A DNA stretch of 64,000 bases from NCBI RefSeq assembly GCF_003576645.1, contig NC_044930.1, positions 18,934,873 through 18,998,872 of the forward strand. Reading direction: 5' to 3'. Shown piece by piece: positions 10,534 to 22,053 of this stretch (the first letter of the stretch is position 1; each line of letters begins with the position of its first letter). Below the pieces are notes generated by a model. It had not been told where the DNA came from, did not search any database, and was given only the letters and a program-made list of their open reading frames with translations. The translations under genes and the position numbers were made by a program. Source of the DNA: Ipomoea triloba (Eukaryota; Streptophyta; Magnoliopsida; Solanales; Convolvulaceae).

Positions 10534-11189
10534 TTGCTTTTGAACCGGACTTGGCAGTTGGTTCCTCATGATGTTAGTATGAACGTTATTGGTTGCAAGT
10601 GGGTGTTCCGAGTGAAGCGCAAGTCCGACGGCTCTGTTGAGCGGTTTAAGGCCAGATTGGTTGCTAAGGTCTTTAATCAGGTTGTCGGGGAGGACTATTC
10701 TGAGATGTTCAGTCCCGTTGTCAAGCTCACTACCGTACCGTTCGTTTGTTGTTATCTTTTGCAGTATCCCGGGGGTGGACTATGCGCCAGTTGGATGTGC
10801 ACAATGCCTTCCTCAATGGCAATGTCACGAAGGATATTTATATGTGTCAGCCACCAGGTTATGTGCATCTTACTCTTTCTACTCATGTGTCTAAGTTGGA
10901 GAAGTTATTGTATGGTCTTAAGCAGGCATCGCATGCATGGTTTATGCGTTTACATACATATTTGCTTTCTGTTGGTTTTTGTCTTTCGCGGACTAATGTT
11001 TCGTTATTTATTTATGTTTCTGGGGAGTTGCGTGCTTATGTGCTTGTTTATGTTGATGACATTTTGCTGATGGGTAGTTGTTCTGTGCTGGTTGACAATT
11101 ATATTTGATGGCTAAGTTATCTTCTGAGTTTAAGATTCGGGATCTTGGGAAGCCGCGATTCTTTCTTGGTGTAGAAGTTGTTTACACTA
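10534..11189 (+). pseudogene. copia-1 reverse transcriptase, 5' part
   Basis: The first frame has NVIGCKWVFRVKRKSDGS and FKARLVAKVFNQ, the start of the copia RT. After a frame change near 10730-10780, [31 protein letters not shown] and AYVLVYVDDILLMG appear, the last holding the catalytic YVDD box (~11045). The domain is cut at 11189 by the inserted Mutator-like element and resumes after 12253. Apart from the frame shift the catalytic residues are present. Confidence 0.85.
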
Positions 11190-12244
11190 GAGTCATTACC
11201 ATTTTTGGTCCTATTGTTATTGTGACATTGCCAATTTTAGTCCACTCCCTGAATTTTTGCCACATTTGAACCAGTCTTTTTCAAGCATTGCCACTTTTGG
11301 TCCATCATTAGAAAATCCGTCCAAAGGCCGTCAAATACAGGGGTATATTTGTCTTTTCATTCACCAAAATTGTAAGAATGGAATCCTAAACCCAAAATCG
11401 CAATTAGACTTTCCCTCACCCTTGGCCCAATCCTCTATTTCTCCGATTTCGATCGCGGCATATTGCAGGCAGCCTTGGTGAATTTTGTCATACCCATTGC
11501 TTCTTTTTATTCAAAATAGTGCCAGGTCGGGTTAGAAACTACATGTACGTTCTTCTTCTTCCTTTTATTTTCAAGTTTTGCTGTTTGTTTCTGTCAAAGT
11601 TTTCCACTTCAGAAATGGATTTTTTTGTACTTTCGGATTCAATTACTTAAATCTAGAAAAAAAACACAAAACAAAACAAATCTTGACAAGTGTGGATGCA
11701 ATATTTAGTTGGCTATGTTAAATTGCTAATACGATATACCTAGTTTGCGTTGCAAAGGAGAAGAGAGACGGAGGTCCGCCGCTGCCCTGTCTCTCGTCGG
11801 AAACAGAGGAGGGAGACGCTGCCACCGCCACCTACCTCGCTGCTGCTTCGCGTTCTCGCTGCTCACTGGAAAAGAAAGCATCGCCGGAGTTCCTGCTGTC
11901 ATCGTCCGTCTGTGTTGTCGTCGGCACCGTCGACCCGCCTCTTCATCGGTTTTGCAGTTCGAAGAGAGAGAGAGACGAGGAGGTTGCTGGACGGATTTGC
12001 AGTCAAAAATATGCCTTCAAATGAGAAAGAAGGGTTATGCGTCAAGAGTTATTCTTCAAAGATCCACCAGTGAATGAAAAGACAATTATACCCCTGTGTT
12101 TGACGGACTTTGGACGGATTTTTTAACGATGGACCGAAAGTGGCAATGTTTAAAAAAGACTGGTTCAAATGTGGCAAAAATTAAGGAAGTAGACTAAAAT
12201 TGGCAATGTCACAATAACAGTAGGACCAAAACTGTTAATGACTC
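11190..12244. mobile_element. Mutator-like element inserted in copia-1
   Basis: The ends are GAGTCATTA and TAATGACTC. Inverted similarity extends about 170 bp on each side, for example TTTTGGTCC, GACATTGCCAATTTTAGTC and GGGGTATATTTGTCTTTTCATTCA against their complements. Flanking the element are TTTACACTA (11181-11189) and TTTATACTG (12245-12253), a 9 bp target duplication with two mismatches, the length expected for Mutator elements. Removing the element and one copy restores continuous copia RT sequence. The interior (11740-12070) is GC-rich; two overlapping ~107-110 aa plus frames there match nothing I know. No transposase is encoded. Confidence 0.8.
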
Positions 12245-12253
12245 TTTATACTG

Positions 12254-13027
12254 GCTCAGATGTTATTTTATCTCAGCGTTAGTATATGCTTGAGGTTTTG
12301 TGTAAAGCAAGTATGTAATCCTGCAAGCCGTAGGCTACGCCTATGTCTTTGTTTGTGGTTGGTAGTCCTGATGATGTTTCTTTTCTAGATGATCCTACGT
12401 CTTACAGGCAGTTGGTTGGCTCTTTGATGTATATGCTTGTAACTCGTCCTGATCTTTCGTTTGCTGTTAATCGTTTGTGTCAATTCATTCACAGTCTGAC
12501 TGAACAACACTAGTTTACTCTGAAGCAAGTCCTGCGTTATGTTAAGGGTTCTTTGGACCTTGGTTTGCGTCTGACAGGTTTATTAGCTACCACTGTTCAT
12601 GCCTTCTCTGATTCGGATTGGGTTGACTGTCAGGTTGATAGGCGATCTACTGCTGGCTTTGTGATCTTTCTTGGTTCTAGCCTCGTTTCCTGGGTGTCTA
12701 GGAAGCAGCGTACTATTGCTCGTTCGTCACCGAAGCCGAATAGAAGGCTTTGCTGATGTTGCTGCTAAGGTTGTTTGGATTCAGTCTTTGCTTCGTGAGC
12801 TCGGCCTTTCTCTCAGTACTACTCCTGTGCTCTGGTGTGATAACCTTGGTGCTACTTACCTGTGTGCCAATCCTGTTTTTCATGCTCGGATGAAGCACGT
12901 TGAGATAGATTACCATTTTGTTCGTGAGCGTGTTACTGCTGGTGACCTCAAGGTGAATTTTTTCGCCACTAAGGATCAGGTGGCTTATATCTTTACCAAG
13001 CCCCTACCGGGCCCACGTTTTGCATAG
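12254..13027 (+). pseudogene. copia-1 RT 3' end and RNase H remnant
   Basis: The RT tail contains SLMYMLVTRPDLSFAVNRLC-type words near 12418-12480. RNase H follows: [23 protein letters not shown] and [13 protein letters not shown], then after a frame change [25 protein letters not shown] and [16 protein letters not shown] to TAG at 13025-13027. This is the usual C-terminus of copia polyproteins. A deletion in the AEAE-type codons near 12735-12750 causes the shift. Inactive. Confidence 0.85.
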
Positions 13028-13079
13028 CTGCGTATCAAGCTAGGCGTTGTTCCTTGCCCACCGTCTGCTTGAGGGGGTG

Positions 13080-13226
13080 TATTAGTATTATATTTGTCTA
13101 TGGACTCTAGTTAGTCTATTATGTTTGTATAGGACTCTAGTTGTACATACTATTTATCTCTTTTGTATTCTTCTATTATTCTTTAACGTAATATTGAATA
13201 CATACACAGTTTCTCAGACTCTCATC
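13080..13226 (+). repeat. copia-1 3' LTR
   Basis: Preceded by the polypurine tract GAGGGGGTG (13071-13079). Starts TATTAGTATTATATTTG and ends CTCTCATC or one base earlier. Pairs with the 5' LTR at 7770-7919. Confidence 0.85.
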
Positions 13227-13231
13227 CCAAG

Positions 13232-15002
13232 TACAACAATTAATTAGAACATACAATCTTATAAATTAACATACAATAAACACTTACAATAAGTTAAGAA
13301 TGGAATAATAAATATTACTTAAAAGTATGCACGGAATAAACTTTACTTTTATGTAATATGCGTTATGTTATTATATATAATATATACGATATATAATTAT
13401 CTTAGATGGATTAAATACCTAAGCTACTACATAATAAGTGAAGTTATTAATATTATAAAAGTTACGGTTACCTAAATTGTTTAATATGATGTGTGTATGT
13501 ATATTTGTGGTGGCAAATTATATATACTATCGCCGGTGATAAATATTTATTTTTAGTATATTGAATGTTTGTTTTGAATATATTAAAAATTCATTTTTGG
13601 ATAGTATACTAAATTATGAACATTCAGTATAAAAATATGAGCTTTAAAAAATGAATATTCAGTGTATTAAAAATAAATTTTATGTCAGTGATTCATGTTG
13701 TGAGATGAACCATGGTCTATGATTAATTTGTGGTGGAAATAAATCTTAAAATATATAGAATTGTAATTAAATGTGGGTTTCTCTTTAGATGCAAGCTAAG
13801 ACATACACTATACACAATATTAAGTGGTCCTAATAAGATTTGAGTTTTTAAGAGGTGATAGGAGTAGTACGTGGGTGAGCTAGCTAGTTTAAATTTTTAT
13901 TTTTATAATAATAATAATAATGCATGTATTGCATTTTGCATCTCGTAGCATGCTGATATGTTTTGATATCGATTATCATGATCAAGTGTTCAATAACATA
14001 TGTAGGGGGACTTTCAGATTTGGTTATATGTCATTATCTATGTAAGGCATATAATTAAATAGGATGAATGCAAGAGACAAAATAAATGTATCGTTTTAAT
14101 AGTTTGTATAAATATTTCATCATTTATTTATTAATTGTCTAGCTTTGTTTGTTTGTTTTGTTTTTTTTTTTCTTCTTCTTATTGTATCAAGAATTATATA
14201 AATTTAATTATATCACTATAAGAAAATACAAATTTCATAGATAAATTATAAAAAATTCATCACAATCCAAAATAATGATATATTTGTGAAGAAAAAAATT
14301 AGGTCGATCTTTTGCTTGTCATAAAACACTTGCTGACTGAATATATAGCCGCCATATATTATTTATAAATACATAGTTTTGGCCCCCAAAATGAAACCTT
14401 ATGGCTCCGCCATGGCAAGTGCTAGCACTGCATTATGTCTATTGTCTACCCAAAGCTATAGTTAGAAACAAAAACCAAACTTTTTTTTTTATACTTTAAT
14501 AGTAAATTAACAATTTACGACCATTTCAATGATTGAATACTAAATTTATCTTTTTAGACTTTCGTCTAATGTAGTACTTCGTATATGATTAATTTAATTG
14601 AGTCTTAGTTGACTTCATTTGAAAATAACTCTTCAAAAAACATTATTACATGCAAATATATGTAAACTCTTGATATTAGATTTTATATTGGATAACGTTG
14701 AAGGACTTGAAGCACATGATGAATTGATGATAACATGCATGTTTCATTAATGTGATGGAGAAATAGGAATATTTTAGAAATAAAATATAAAGGAAAGAGA
14801 TGGGTCGGGAATATATATTGTGTATATGGTGGTCGAGGTGATGGCCGGAATGGGCCTAATAGTTTACATCACTCGAAGCACATAGAAACAACCATTATTA
14901 TTATCTATAACCCCTACCTATACCCTATCTGCCTACATACTAGGGTGGTGCTTCCTCTGCTCCGGAATCAACACTTACAAATTAACAAAAATCTGCTAAT
15001 TA

Positions 15003-15040
<38 letters not shown>

Positions 15041-15315
15041 CATCAAACAGATCTAGCTTCGTTGATGGAATCTTGATATATAAATAATATAATGCTAAAA
15101 AGAGTGGTGTTTGCTTTAGTATATTAATTTAGTAGATAAAAAATCTCGCTTAAAACTTACATTTAGTGGTAGGATGAGTTTGATTCTTGCTACAAACATA
15201 AAATTTGAGTTGGGCTTTTTGTGCGTAGAAATCATAGGTTCATAATATAATCTGACGAAACTTTTTTTTTTTAAAAAAAAGAAAAAGAAAAAGAAATGAT
15301 GTTTGATTTAGGGTA
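13232..15315. other. AT-rich intergenic DNA, no gene
   Basis: Low-complexity AT-rich sequence. The only clear feature is an (ATT)n tract at 15004-15035. No frame with recognisable protein content on either strand. Confidence 0.5.
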
Positions 15316-15528
15316 TATTCTACCATGGACCAAGGTTTACCTTGTGTTGTAGATTCTGGTCCAAGTTAAAATAACCTTCAAATTATGTGTTTGTAGTTAT
15401 CTTGTTATGTGCATTCAATCTATTTATAGGCATATCAATTGTTAACTGCAGGTACACAGATTGAATATGTTAACTGTAAACACATAATTTTTAGACCATG
15501 GTTAACAATGTAACTTGATCCGTGATAT
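15316..15528. mobile_element. Foldback MITE, family of 29124-29347
   Basis: The left arm, TACCATGGACCAAGG ... CTGGTCCAAG ... AATTATGTGTTTGTAGTTA, is mirrored by TTAACTGTAAACACATAATT ... AGACCATGGTTAAC ... TTGATCCGTGATATA. Arm similarity is imperfect, so the copy is old. The arms also resemble those of the element at 29124-29347. Confidence 0.45.
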
Positions 15529-16159
15529 AATAATTATAGATTTAGTTTGACAGATAATTGATAAATGAATTTTTAATATAATTGCACTATAGAAAGTTCA
15601 AATTTTATAGTGTTAGATTTTAAAAATTTGAGTCCCACAACATTTCTTTTTTCCTAAAGTTTAATACTTAATAGTCATCACTTTCTTATCGATTTTTTTC
15701 CGCTTTAACGTGTAAAAATTTTCAGTTATATTAGTTCACGTATTGTAAAGTGTTGACCATGCATGCTTGGTTTGGTAGACCCAGGTCCCAGGCCCATATA
15801 AGCTAGAAATGATAGAATAGAATAAACTATTATTTTTTCCTTTAACCAGGCATGCATCCTTAATATAATTTGGCACAATAATATAATACTTTAAAAGTTT
15901 AAATACATCGAATTTCCTACCTAAACTTGTTCAGAACCATGTGAACTATTAGACAAATGTTCAGTGTGTCACCACACACACACATAGGTCCATCTGTCGA
16001 GGTGTTCAAGAAGATCAACCAATAAGCAAAGCATCCAAGAGAGATTGTCCAAGTTTATTATGACTAGAAAAGTTTATATAGTGTTATAGTTGTATTATAT
16101 AGTTATGCCAATATAACTAATGTATAATAATAACGAAGAGTTGAATCATGATGTAATTA
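15529..16159. other. AT-rich intergenic DNA, no gene
   Basis: No gene or repeat with defined ends seen before the copia-2 insertion. Confidence 0.5.
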
Positions 16160-16164
16160 AGAAT

Positions 16165-16321
16165 GATAAGAGTTTAGATAAAGGACTGAGTCTGTGTATT
16201 TTTCAATGATATGAATAGAGGAAGATTACAGAGAGAATATATATAAGTAGAATCCTATTACAAACATAATAGTCTTAGAAGAATATAGTCCTGAAGTAAA
16301 TACTATATTAATAGTCTAATA
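16165..16321 (-). repeat. copia-2 3' LTR
   Basis: On the minus strand it starts TATTAGACTATTAATATAG after the purine tract AAGGGAGTG and ends AAACTCTTATC. It resembles 23292-23439, with several substitutions and small indels. Confidence 0.8.
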
Positions 16322-16324
16322 CAC

Positions 16325-17744
16325 TCCCTTAAGTAGGCCGTGAGGGACAACGTCAAGCTTGACACGTAATTCAGCAAATCGCGGTCCTGACAGAGGTTTA
16401 GTGAAGATATCCGCTACCTGGTCCTTGGTTGAAAGAAAACTCACATTGAGTTCACCAGTAGTTACACGTCCACGCAACAAATGATAATCTATCTCTACAT
16501 GCTTTGTTCGAGCATCGAAAACTGGATTAGCAAACAGATAAGTTGCACCAAGATTATCACACCAAAGCACAGGAATAGAATGAAGAGATAAACCAAGCTC
16601 ACGGGGTAAAGATTGAATCCAGGCAACCTTTGCAGCAATATCAGCTAGAACTTTGTATTCTGCTTCTGTTGGAGAACGGGCAATAGTGCGTTGCTTCCTA
16701 GACACTCATGAGGCCAAGTTCGAACCAAGAAAGATAGCAAAACGAACCACAGACCTCTTGTCAATCTGACAACCAGCCTAATCAGGATCGGAGAAGGCAT
16801 GATCTGTTGTGGCCAAAGAACTAGTTATTTGCAAACCAAGATCAAGTGTACCCTTAACATAACGCAAAACTCTCTTCAAAGAAGCACAATGATGCTGAGT
16901 GAGACTATGCATAAAGTAACACAGGCGGTTAACAGCAAATGAAAGATCAGGTCTAGTAACAAGCATATACATTAAGCTAAGAAACCAACCAACTGCTTGT
17001 AAGAGACGGGATTATCTAGCAAAGATGCATCATCATTAACTCCTAGCACATAAGTAGACATAGAGATAGCCAATGGTTTACAAGACTCCATGCATGCCTT
17101 ACGTAGAACCTCAAGCATATGCTGGCATTGGGTTAAGATAGCATCAGAACTAGTATACACATCTTCAATGCCAAGAAAGAACTGGGGCTTCCCAAGATCC
17201 CCGATCTTAAATTCAGAGGACAAATGATTCAATAAGCTATCAACCAACATAGGACTATTGCCTAACAACAAAATATCATTTACATATACAAGCACATAGG
17301 CATGGGACTCACCAGAGACATATATAAACAATGAAACGCCAGTCTGTGAAGGAAGAAAACCAATAGTAAGTAAAAAAAATTGTGCAGTCGCATGAACCAC
17401 GCTCGAGGTGCCAGTTTAAGACCAAACAACGACTTCTCTAACTTACAAACATAATTTGAGTGGGTAGGATGAACATAACCTGGTAGTTGCCGCATGTAGA
17501 TGTTCTCCGTGACATTTCCATTGAGAAATGCATTATGAACGTCTACTTGTCTCATTGTCCATCCCTGAGAAACTGCAAAGGACAACAACATGCGCATGGT
17601 GGTTGGCTTGACAACCGGACTAAATGTCTTAGAGTAGTCCACCCCAGCAACCTGATTAAAACCCTTAGCTACCAATCTTGCCTTATAATGCTCAATGGTA
17701 TCATCTGACTTACATTTCATCCGAAATACCTACTTGCAGGCTTG
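16325..17744 (-). pseudogene. copia-2 RT core, RNase H and C-terminus remnant
   Basis: Read from 17744 downward: [16 protein letters not shown] start, [31 protein letters not shown], then in the next frame [15 protein letters not shown], where the catalytic YVDD has become YVND (codon at 17278-17280). MLVTRPDLSFAVNRLC follows near 16970, and [45 protein letters not shown] and DQVADIFTKPLSGPRF lie in one open frame of 129 codons at 16316-16705. Frame changes occur near 17400 and 16972 and a stop near 16776. The 5' part of the RT continues beyond the solo LTR at 19099. Confidence 0.85.
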
Positions 17745-17749
17745 CAGCC

Positions 17750-19093
17750 TGAAGGATGTAATTTAGTGGGAGGTGGATGTGAATGTGATATGGAAGTGGT
17801 AAAACGAAGAGTCAAGACTCCCCGAGTGTCGTGTCTCTCAAGGATGGCGAATGGGAATCGAATATGTGTGGCATTTAGGAAGTTGAAAGGTAAGAGTTGC
17901 AAGAATCAAAGGTAGAGGATTTGTTCATGGTTGGTTGGGTAAAAGGTTTGAAAGTAAAATAAGATGGAAAATACAAAAGATAAAAGGAAAGGGGTGCATG
18001 CCAAAGTTAAGCCAAAGGATTGATTATCGTAGGTAGCTTGGAATTGGGTTTCGGGATCGATCTAGGGAGTCACGGTGTTTGTATTGAGTGGCGTCACACT
18101 CAAACTCTCAATCCTCATTCGGTTGAGGCATTTTATCGAACACCTTGCCTACCACTCCTCTCGGATCTCATCCTTTCGGATTAAGAGCGGAGATATAGAT
18201 GAGTTAGGCTCGTGAGAGGCCGCTATCGCGCACTCTCTCACTTCCACTCGGTTTACTAACTACCCCGGCCGGAAATAGAAGTAAAGATTGAACAACATCA
18301 TCCATACATTCATCAATCATACTCCCACAATACCAAGATCATAATATCAAATTATAAGCATCAATCCATAGATCAACAAGGGCACACACACCCAACTACT
18401 CTACTCTACCATAATAAACATAAATAGAAGCAATATAAACAATGCAAGAATATAAAAGAGTAAACTTTATATTAATAGAAGAGAAATTATACCTAAAGAA
18501 GCTTGAATCTACATAATCTTCATCTTCAAATCCTAAGCTAAATCTATTCTAAGGAGTGTTTTCCTCCCCAAAGGGGAAGAATTTGGAAGGAGAAATCAGA
18601 TCTAAAGCTATTGGGGGCTGCTGAAAACTTATCTAAAAGACCTATAGAGGGCATATATATAGCCCCCAAAATCTCGCCCTAATAATTTCCGCGCTGTGTC
18701 GCGTCTACGCGGCTCACACGCGTGTGAGCGTGCGTGGGAGCGAACCAGTAAGCAACCACGCCGCTCACACGCGTGTGAGCGTGCGTGGTGAAGTTTGCTG
18801 CTTCTGTCTTCTTCTATGCTGTAGCTCTCGTCGATACGGTTCCATAGCCACCTGTCTCGCCTCATTTGGACATTCCTAGCTCCGGTTACGTCCGTTTTAC
18901 TGAAGTGTCGCCGGAATGCCCTGCGAAGTGCAAGAATTGTGCAAATTATATAAAAACACACAAGATTAGTCCCTAGACCTATATGCAATGAAATTACCCT
19001 GTCTTAGCATGTTTCTAGGCCTAATGGACATCTATTAAAGCATATTTTACACCTAAATGACCCCTAAAATATGGCTACTTTTGGCACTTATCA
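17750..19093 (-). mobile_element. Solo LTR, family S, copy 1
   Basis: On the minus strand it begins TGATAAGTGCC at 19093 and ends ATTACATCCTTCA at 17750 (TG ... CA). CAGCC flanks it on both sides (17745-17749 and 19094-19098), a perfect 5 bp target duplication inside copia-2 RT. No internal domain or second LTR is attached, so this is a solo LTR, the usual product of LTR-LTR recombination. Two perfect 18 bp palindromes GCTCACACGCGTGTGAGC (18712-18729, 18763-18780) lie upstream, in LTR sense, of a TATA tract at 18653-18661. Near the LTR 3' end is the family word CGACACTCGGGGAGTC. The 119-codon frame at 18629-18988 lies within this LTR; I give it no function. The TGATAAG start suggests an Athila/Tat-like gypsy source (inference). 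Confidence 0.85.
18712..18780. promoter_or_regulatory. Paired 18 bp CGCG palindromes in a solo LTR
   Basis: GCTCACACGCGTGTGAGC occurs exactly at 18712-18729 and 18763-18780, 51 bp apart, each followed by GTGCGTGG. The core ACGCGT fits the plant CGCG-box consensus bound by CAMTA-type factors (family knowledge). Its position upstream of the LTR TATA tract suggests an LTR enhancer, which is inference. Confidence 0.5.
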
Positions 19094-19098
19094 CAGCC

Positions 19099-20731
19099 TA
19101 TAACATTCATACCAGCATCAACAGGAACCAATCGCCAAGTCTGATTCCGAAGAAGAAAATTGAACTCAGCATCCATGGCAGCCTGCCAATCTGGAGACTT
19201 AACAGCTTGAGAATAGCAAGTGGGGACGTCATCATCAATAGAGGCCACAAGAGCAGCAAGAGGACGACGCTGAGCACAAGTCGTATGCTGAAGAACCATA
19301 TGATGCATACGCTAAGGAGGTTAAAGCAACTGCACACACTCACCAAAACCGAGGGATGAAATAGGCGAAGAATTAGTATTAGGAGAGGAAAATCTAGTGC
19401 CCGTGGAGTAATAGGAGGATCCAATTGTGGGACAGCGGAACATAGAGGTCTATCAATAATGGATTGAGCAACACCCCCTGCAGTAAATGGAACAGACAGA
19501 GAAGATTTAGGAAGAGCCACAGGGTATGGAGCACTGGCCCAAGGTAGCCTTGAACTACCCGAAGGAGCATAAGAACTAGAGTGATGATTACTTGCAGTGC
19601 TAAGAAAGAGGAAAACAACCTCATTAAAATGAACATGACAGGCAATATGGACATGACCAGAAGCACGATCAAGATACCTATGCCCACTAAAATAAGAAGA
19701 ATAGCCAAGAAAAACACAAGAAATGGGCCGATAATCCATCTTATGCTTATTATAAGGCTGAAGACATGGAAAATACTCACAGCCAAAGACACGTAGCATA
19801 GAATAATCTGGAGGTTTATGAAAGAGGAGTGTATATGGGCTAACATTATGAGTGACCAAATAAGGTAAACGATTGATTAAATAAACTGTAGACTCAAATG
19901 CATAAGACCAATAACACTGAAGAACATGACTATGAGCTAATAAAGCAAGTCTAGTTTCTACAATATGATGGTGTCTATGTTCAACATGACCATTTTGTTC
20001 ATGAGTGTGAGGAAAAGACTGTCTATGAATAACCCTAGCAATAGCAAATACCGCATGCATCTTACGATATTCACCCTCGAGATAAGTCTGAGCAACCTTA
20101 GTTGAAAAAGAAAATAATTTCTCAACATAAGCATGAAAATTTTCAAATATAAAATTAATATCAAGTTTTAGCTTCATAGGATAAAACTAAATAAAATGAG
20201 ATAAATCATCAACAAAAACCACAAAATAACAATACCCATCAATAGAAGGAATCGGAGTTGGGCCCCAAATATCAGTGTACATAAGATCTAAAATTGATTT
20301 ACTAGAATGACTAATATAAGAAAGAGGAAACCGTGCAGATTTTCCCAACTGATACGTAATACGCAGATTATGAAATGATGAAAAAGACCCACTAACATGA
20401 CAACTAGGAAGTACTTGACGTAGAACACGAAGATGGGGATGTCTGAGCCTATTGTGTCACGTTTGAGGAAACGCTTTAGAAAAAAGGAAAGTAATAGGAG
20501 ATGACACAAGAAGTTGATACATTCCCCCTTGACTGGAACTACTAAAAAGAACTTGCTTGGTGAGGCGGTCCTTCACAACAACAAAAATTAGGGTGAAATT
20601 CAAAATAAACATCATTATCAGAAGTAAACTTTTGATATGATAGTAAAGAAGCTTGCAAACGAGAAACATGTAAAATATTATTTAGAGATAGTGACAGTAA
20701 CAGAGAAGAAATAGAAAGAGAACCAGTATTA
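19099..20731 (-). pseudogene. copia-2 integrase and RT start remnant
   Basis: A long minus frame (20177-19107) holds MKLKLDINFIFENFHAYVEK, HTHEQNGHVEHRHHHIVETR (catalytic Glu context), LAHSHVLQCYWSYAFESTVY, YSMLRVFGCEYFPCL and HKMDYRPISCVFLGYSSYF, all from the copia integrase core. A 77-codon frame (19308-19075) contains the start of the RT region, ending MNVIGC at the solo-LTR junction. Upstream pieces at 20288-20669 correspond to the pre-integrase part (SWENLHGFLFL, FYVKYFLVVML). The same stretch of copia-1 is at 9256-10620. Multiple frame breaks. Confidence 0.8.
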
Positions 20732-20736
20732 GATAT

Positions 20737-22048
20737 TGTAAGGCACCTAATATTTGAGTATGAATAAGGGTGTTTTATAGCATTTCTAGCATCCTTAAGT
20801 GATAATCTTGTGAGATTTTGTGCCTTAAATTCATTAACCACACACAAAGCTACCTTTGGTATAAATCGAGACATTTCAGAGGTCCTAGGAGCCGTTAGGA
20901 ACAAGGAACAAGCTAAAAGAGCAAACCGAGCAAGTCAGGAGCCCCGAAGGACCCGGAAGGATGCATACACGCGTGTAGGTGGCATGACAGCTTTCCAGTA
21001 GCTGCAACGCCAGCCTTCACGCGTGTAGGTGGCGTGGACAGAGCACTGCGCAGAAATATTTTTAGGGCGAAATTTCGGAGACTATTTAAGGCACCTTGAT
21101 AGAATTTCAGAGGAGGCCGATTTTCCCATGTTCCATTTTCGTTTTCTTCTTCATTTTCTTAGTTTTTAGGATAGTTTAGTCTTGCAATTTCACCTTGTAA
21201 ATGAAGACTTGAAGCTTGGATTGAAGAAACCATTTTCACTACTAGGTGATCTCTATTACAATCTTATCTATTTTTATTATCTTGTTCTGAGATTGAATTA
21301 GCTATTGCTCTTGAATTCTTGATTATGTGTGGCTAGTTTAATCTAGGGTTTGGATCGTGTGAAGCTATGTTGCTAGTGTGATGATCCTATGTCTTATTTT
21401 GGATTTAATTGCTTTGTTTGTTGGAATTCCTATTCTTGTCTATTGATTGTTGTTTTGATGAGATATTGTATGGATTTGGCCAATCTAAATGAGAGATTGA
21501 GCTCTTGACTCTATCATGGTTTGATTAGAGTTGAGATTGAAGCTTTGTGGCAATCATAGATCCTATGGACTTCATATTAGGAATAGTAGGAAAGTGTGTA
21601 GCTAAGGTGTTCGATAAAATGTCTCTTAGGACTTGGGTTGCTAAAAGGCACTCCTAAGTCCAAGAAGTCTTAGTACATAGAGGTGGAAAAGGACTAAGAA
21701 GACACACTCTTGAATAGCCAACATCATTGCTCCATTTATCCATTGCTTGAGGCACACTAGGATGCAACATTGATGAACACAATCCGATCCCTTGTTTTCT
21801 TGTATTTGTTTTATCTTCACATTACACTACCTTATGAACATTTGCACCTTTAAATCACCATTCACCACATCCACAACCCACACTCAATGCATCACATGAA
21901 TCAATTAATTGAAAGTATAAGCATTTGACACATCTCCACGTCCCTCCTTCGAGACCGACACTCGGGGAGTCATAGACTCTTCGTTTTATTCTTACATACA
22001 CATCCACAGTATCTTGACAATTCACCCTATGCACGCAAGTTGTTGTCA
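20737..22048 (+). mobile_element. Solo LTR, family S, copy 2
   Basis: Begins TGTAAGGCACC and ends CAAGTTGTTGTCA. GATAT flanks it on both sides (20732-20736, 22049-22053). It is inserted, in the opposite sense, in copia-2 just downstream of the protease region. Family features: CACGCGTGT at 20968-20976 and 21018-21026, 50 bp apart; the TATA-like TATTTAAG at 21083-21090; and GACACTCGGGGAGTC near 21957-21971. It is 1312 bp long with no internal region attached. The first bases differ from the other copies (TGTAAGG versus TGATAAG). Confidence 0.85.
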
Positions 22049-22053
22049 GATAT

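Larger units (their letters stand above)
7770..13226 (+). mobile_element. Ty1/copia LTR retrotransposon, decayed (copia-1)
   Basis: Two ~150 bp LTRs (7770-7919, 13080-13226) flank gag, protease, integrase, reverse transcriptase and RNase H remnants in the copia order (integrase before RT). CCAAG stands at both outer edges (7765-7769, 13227-13231), consistent with a 5 bp target duplication. A primer-binding site like the initiator-methionine tRNA complement follows the 5' LTR and a purine tract (GAGGGGGTG, 13071-13079) precedes the 3' LTR. The frame is broken many times. A 1055 bp Mutator-like element interrupts it at 11190-12244, leaving ~4.4 kb of copia sequence. The short LTRs and the sequence style suggest an Ale/Retrofit-like lineage, which is inference. 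Confidence 0.9.

Noticed and set aside
18629..18988. 119-codon minus frame as a gene
   Set aside because: It lies within a solo LTR over the duplicated CGCG palindromes (repeated SHARSHACE words) and is not kept in the other three copies as read.
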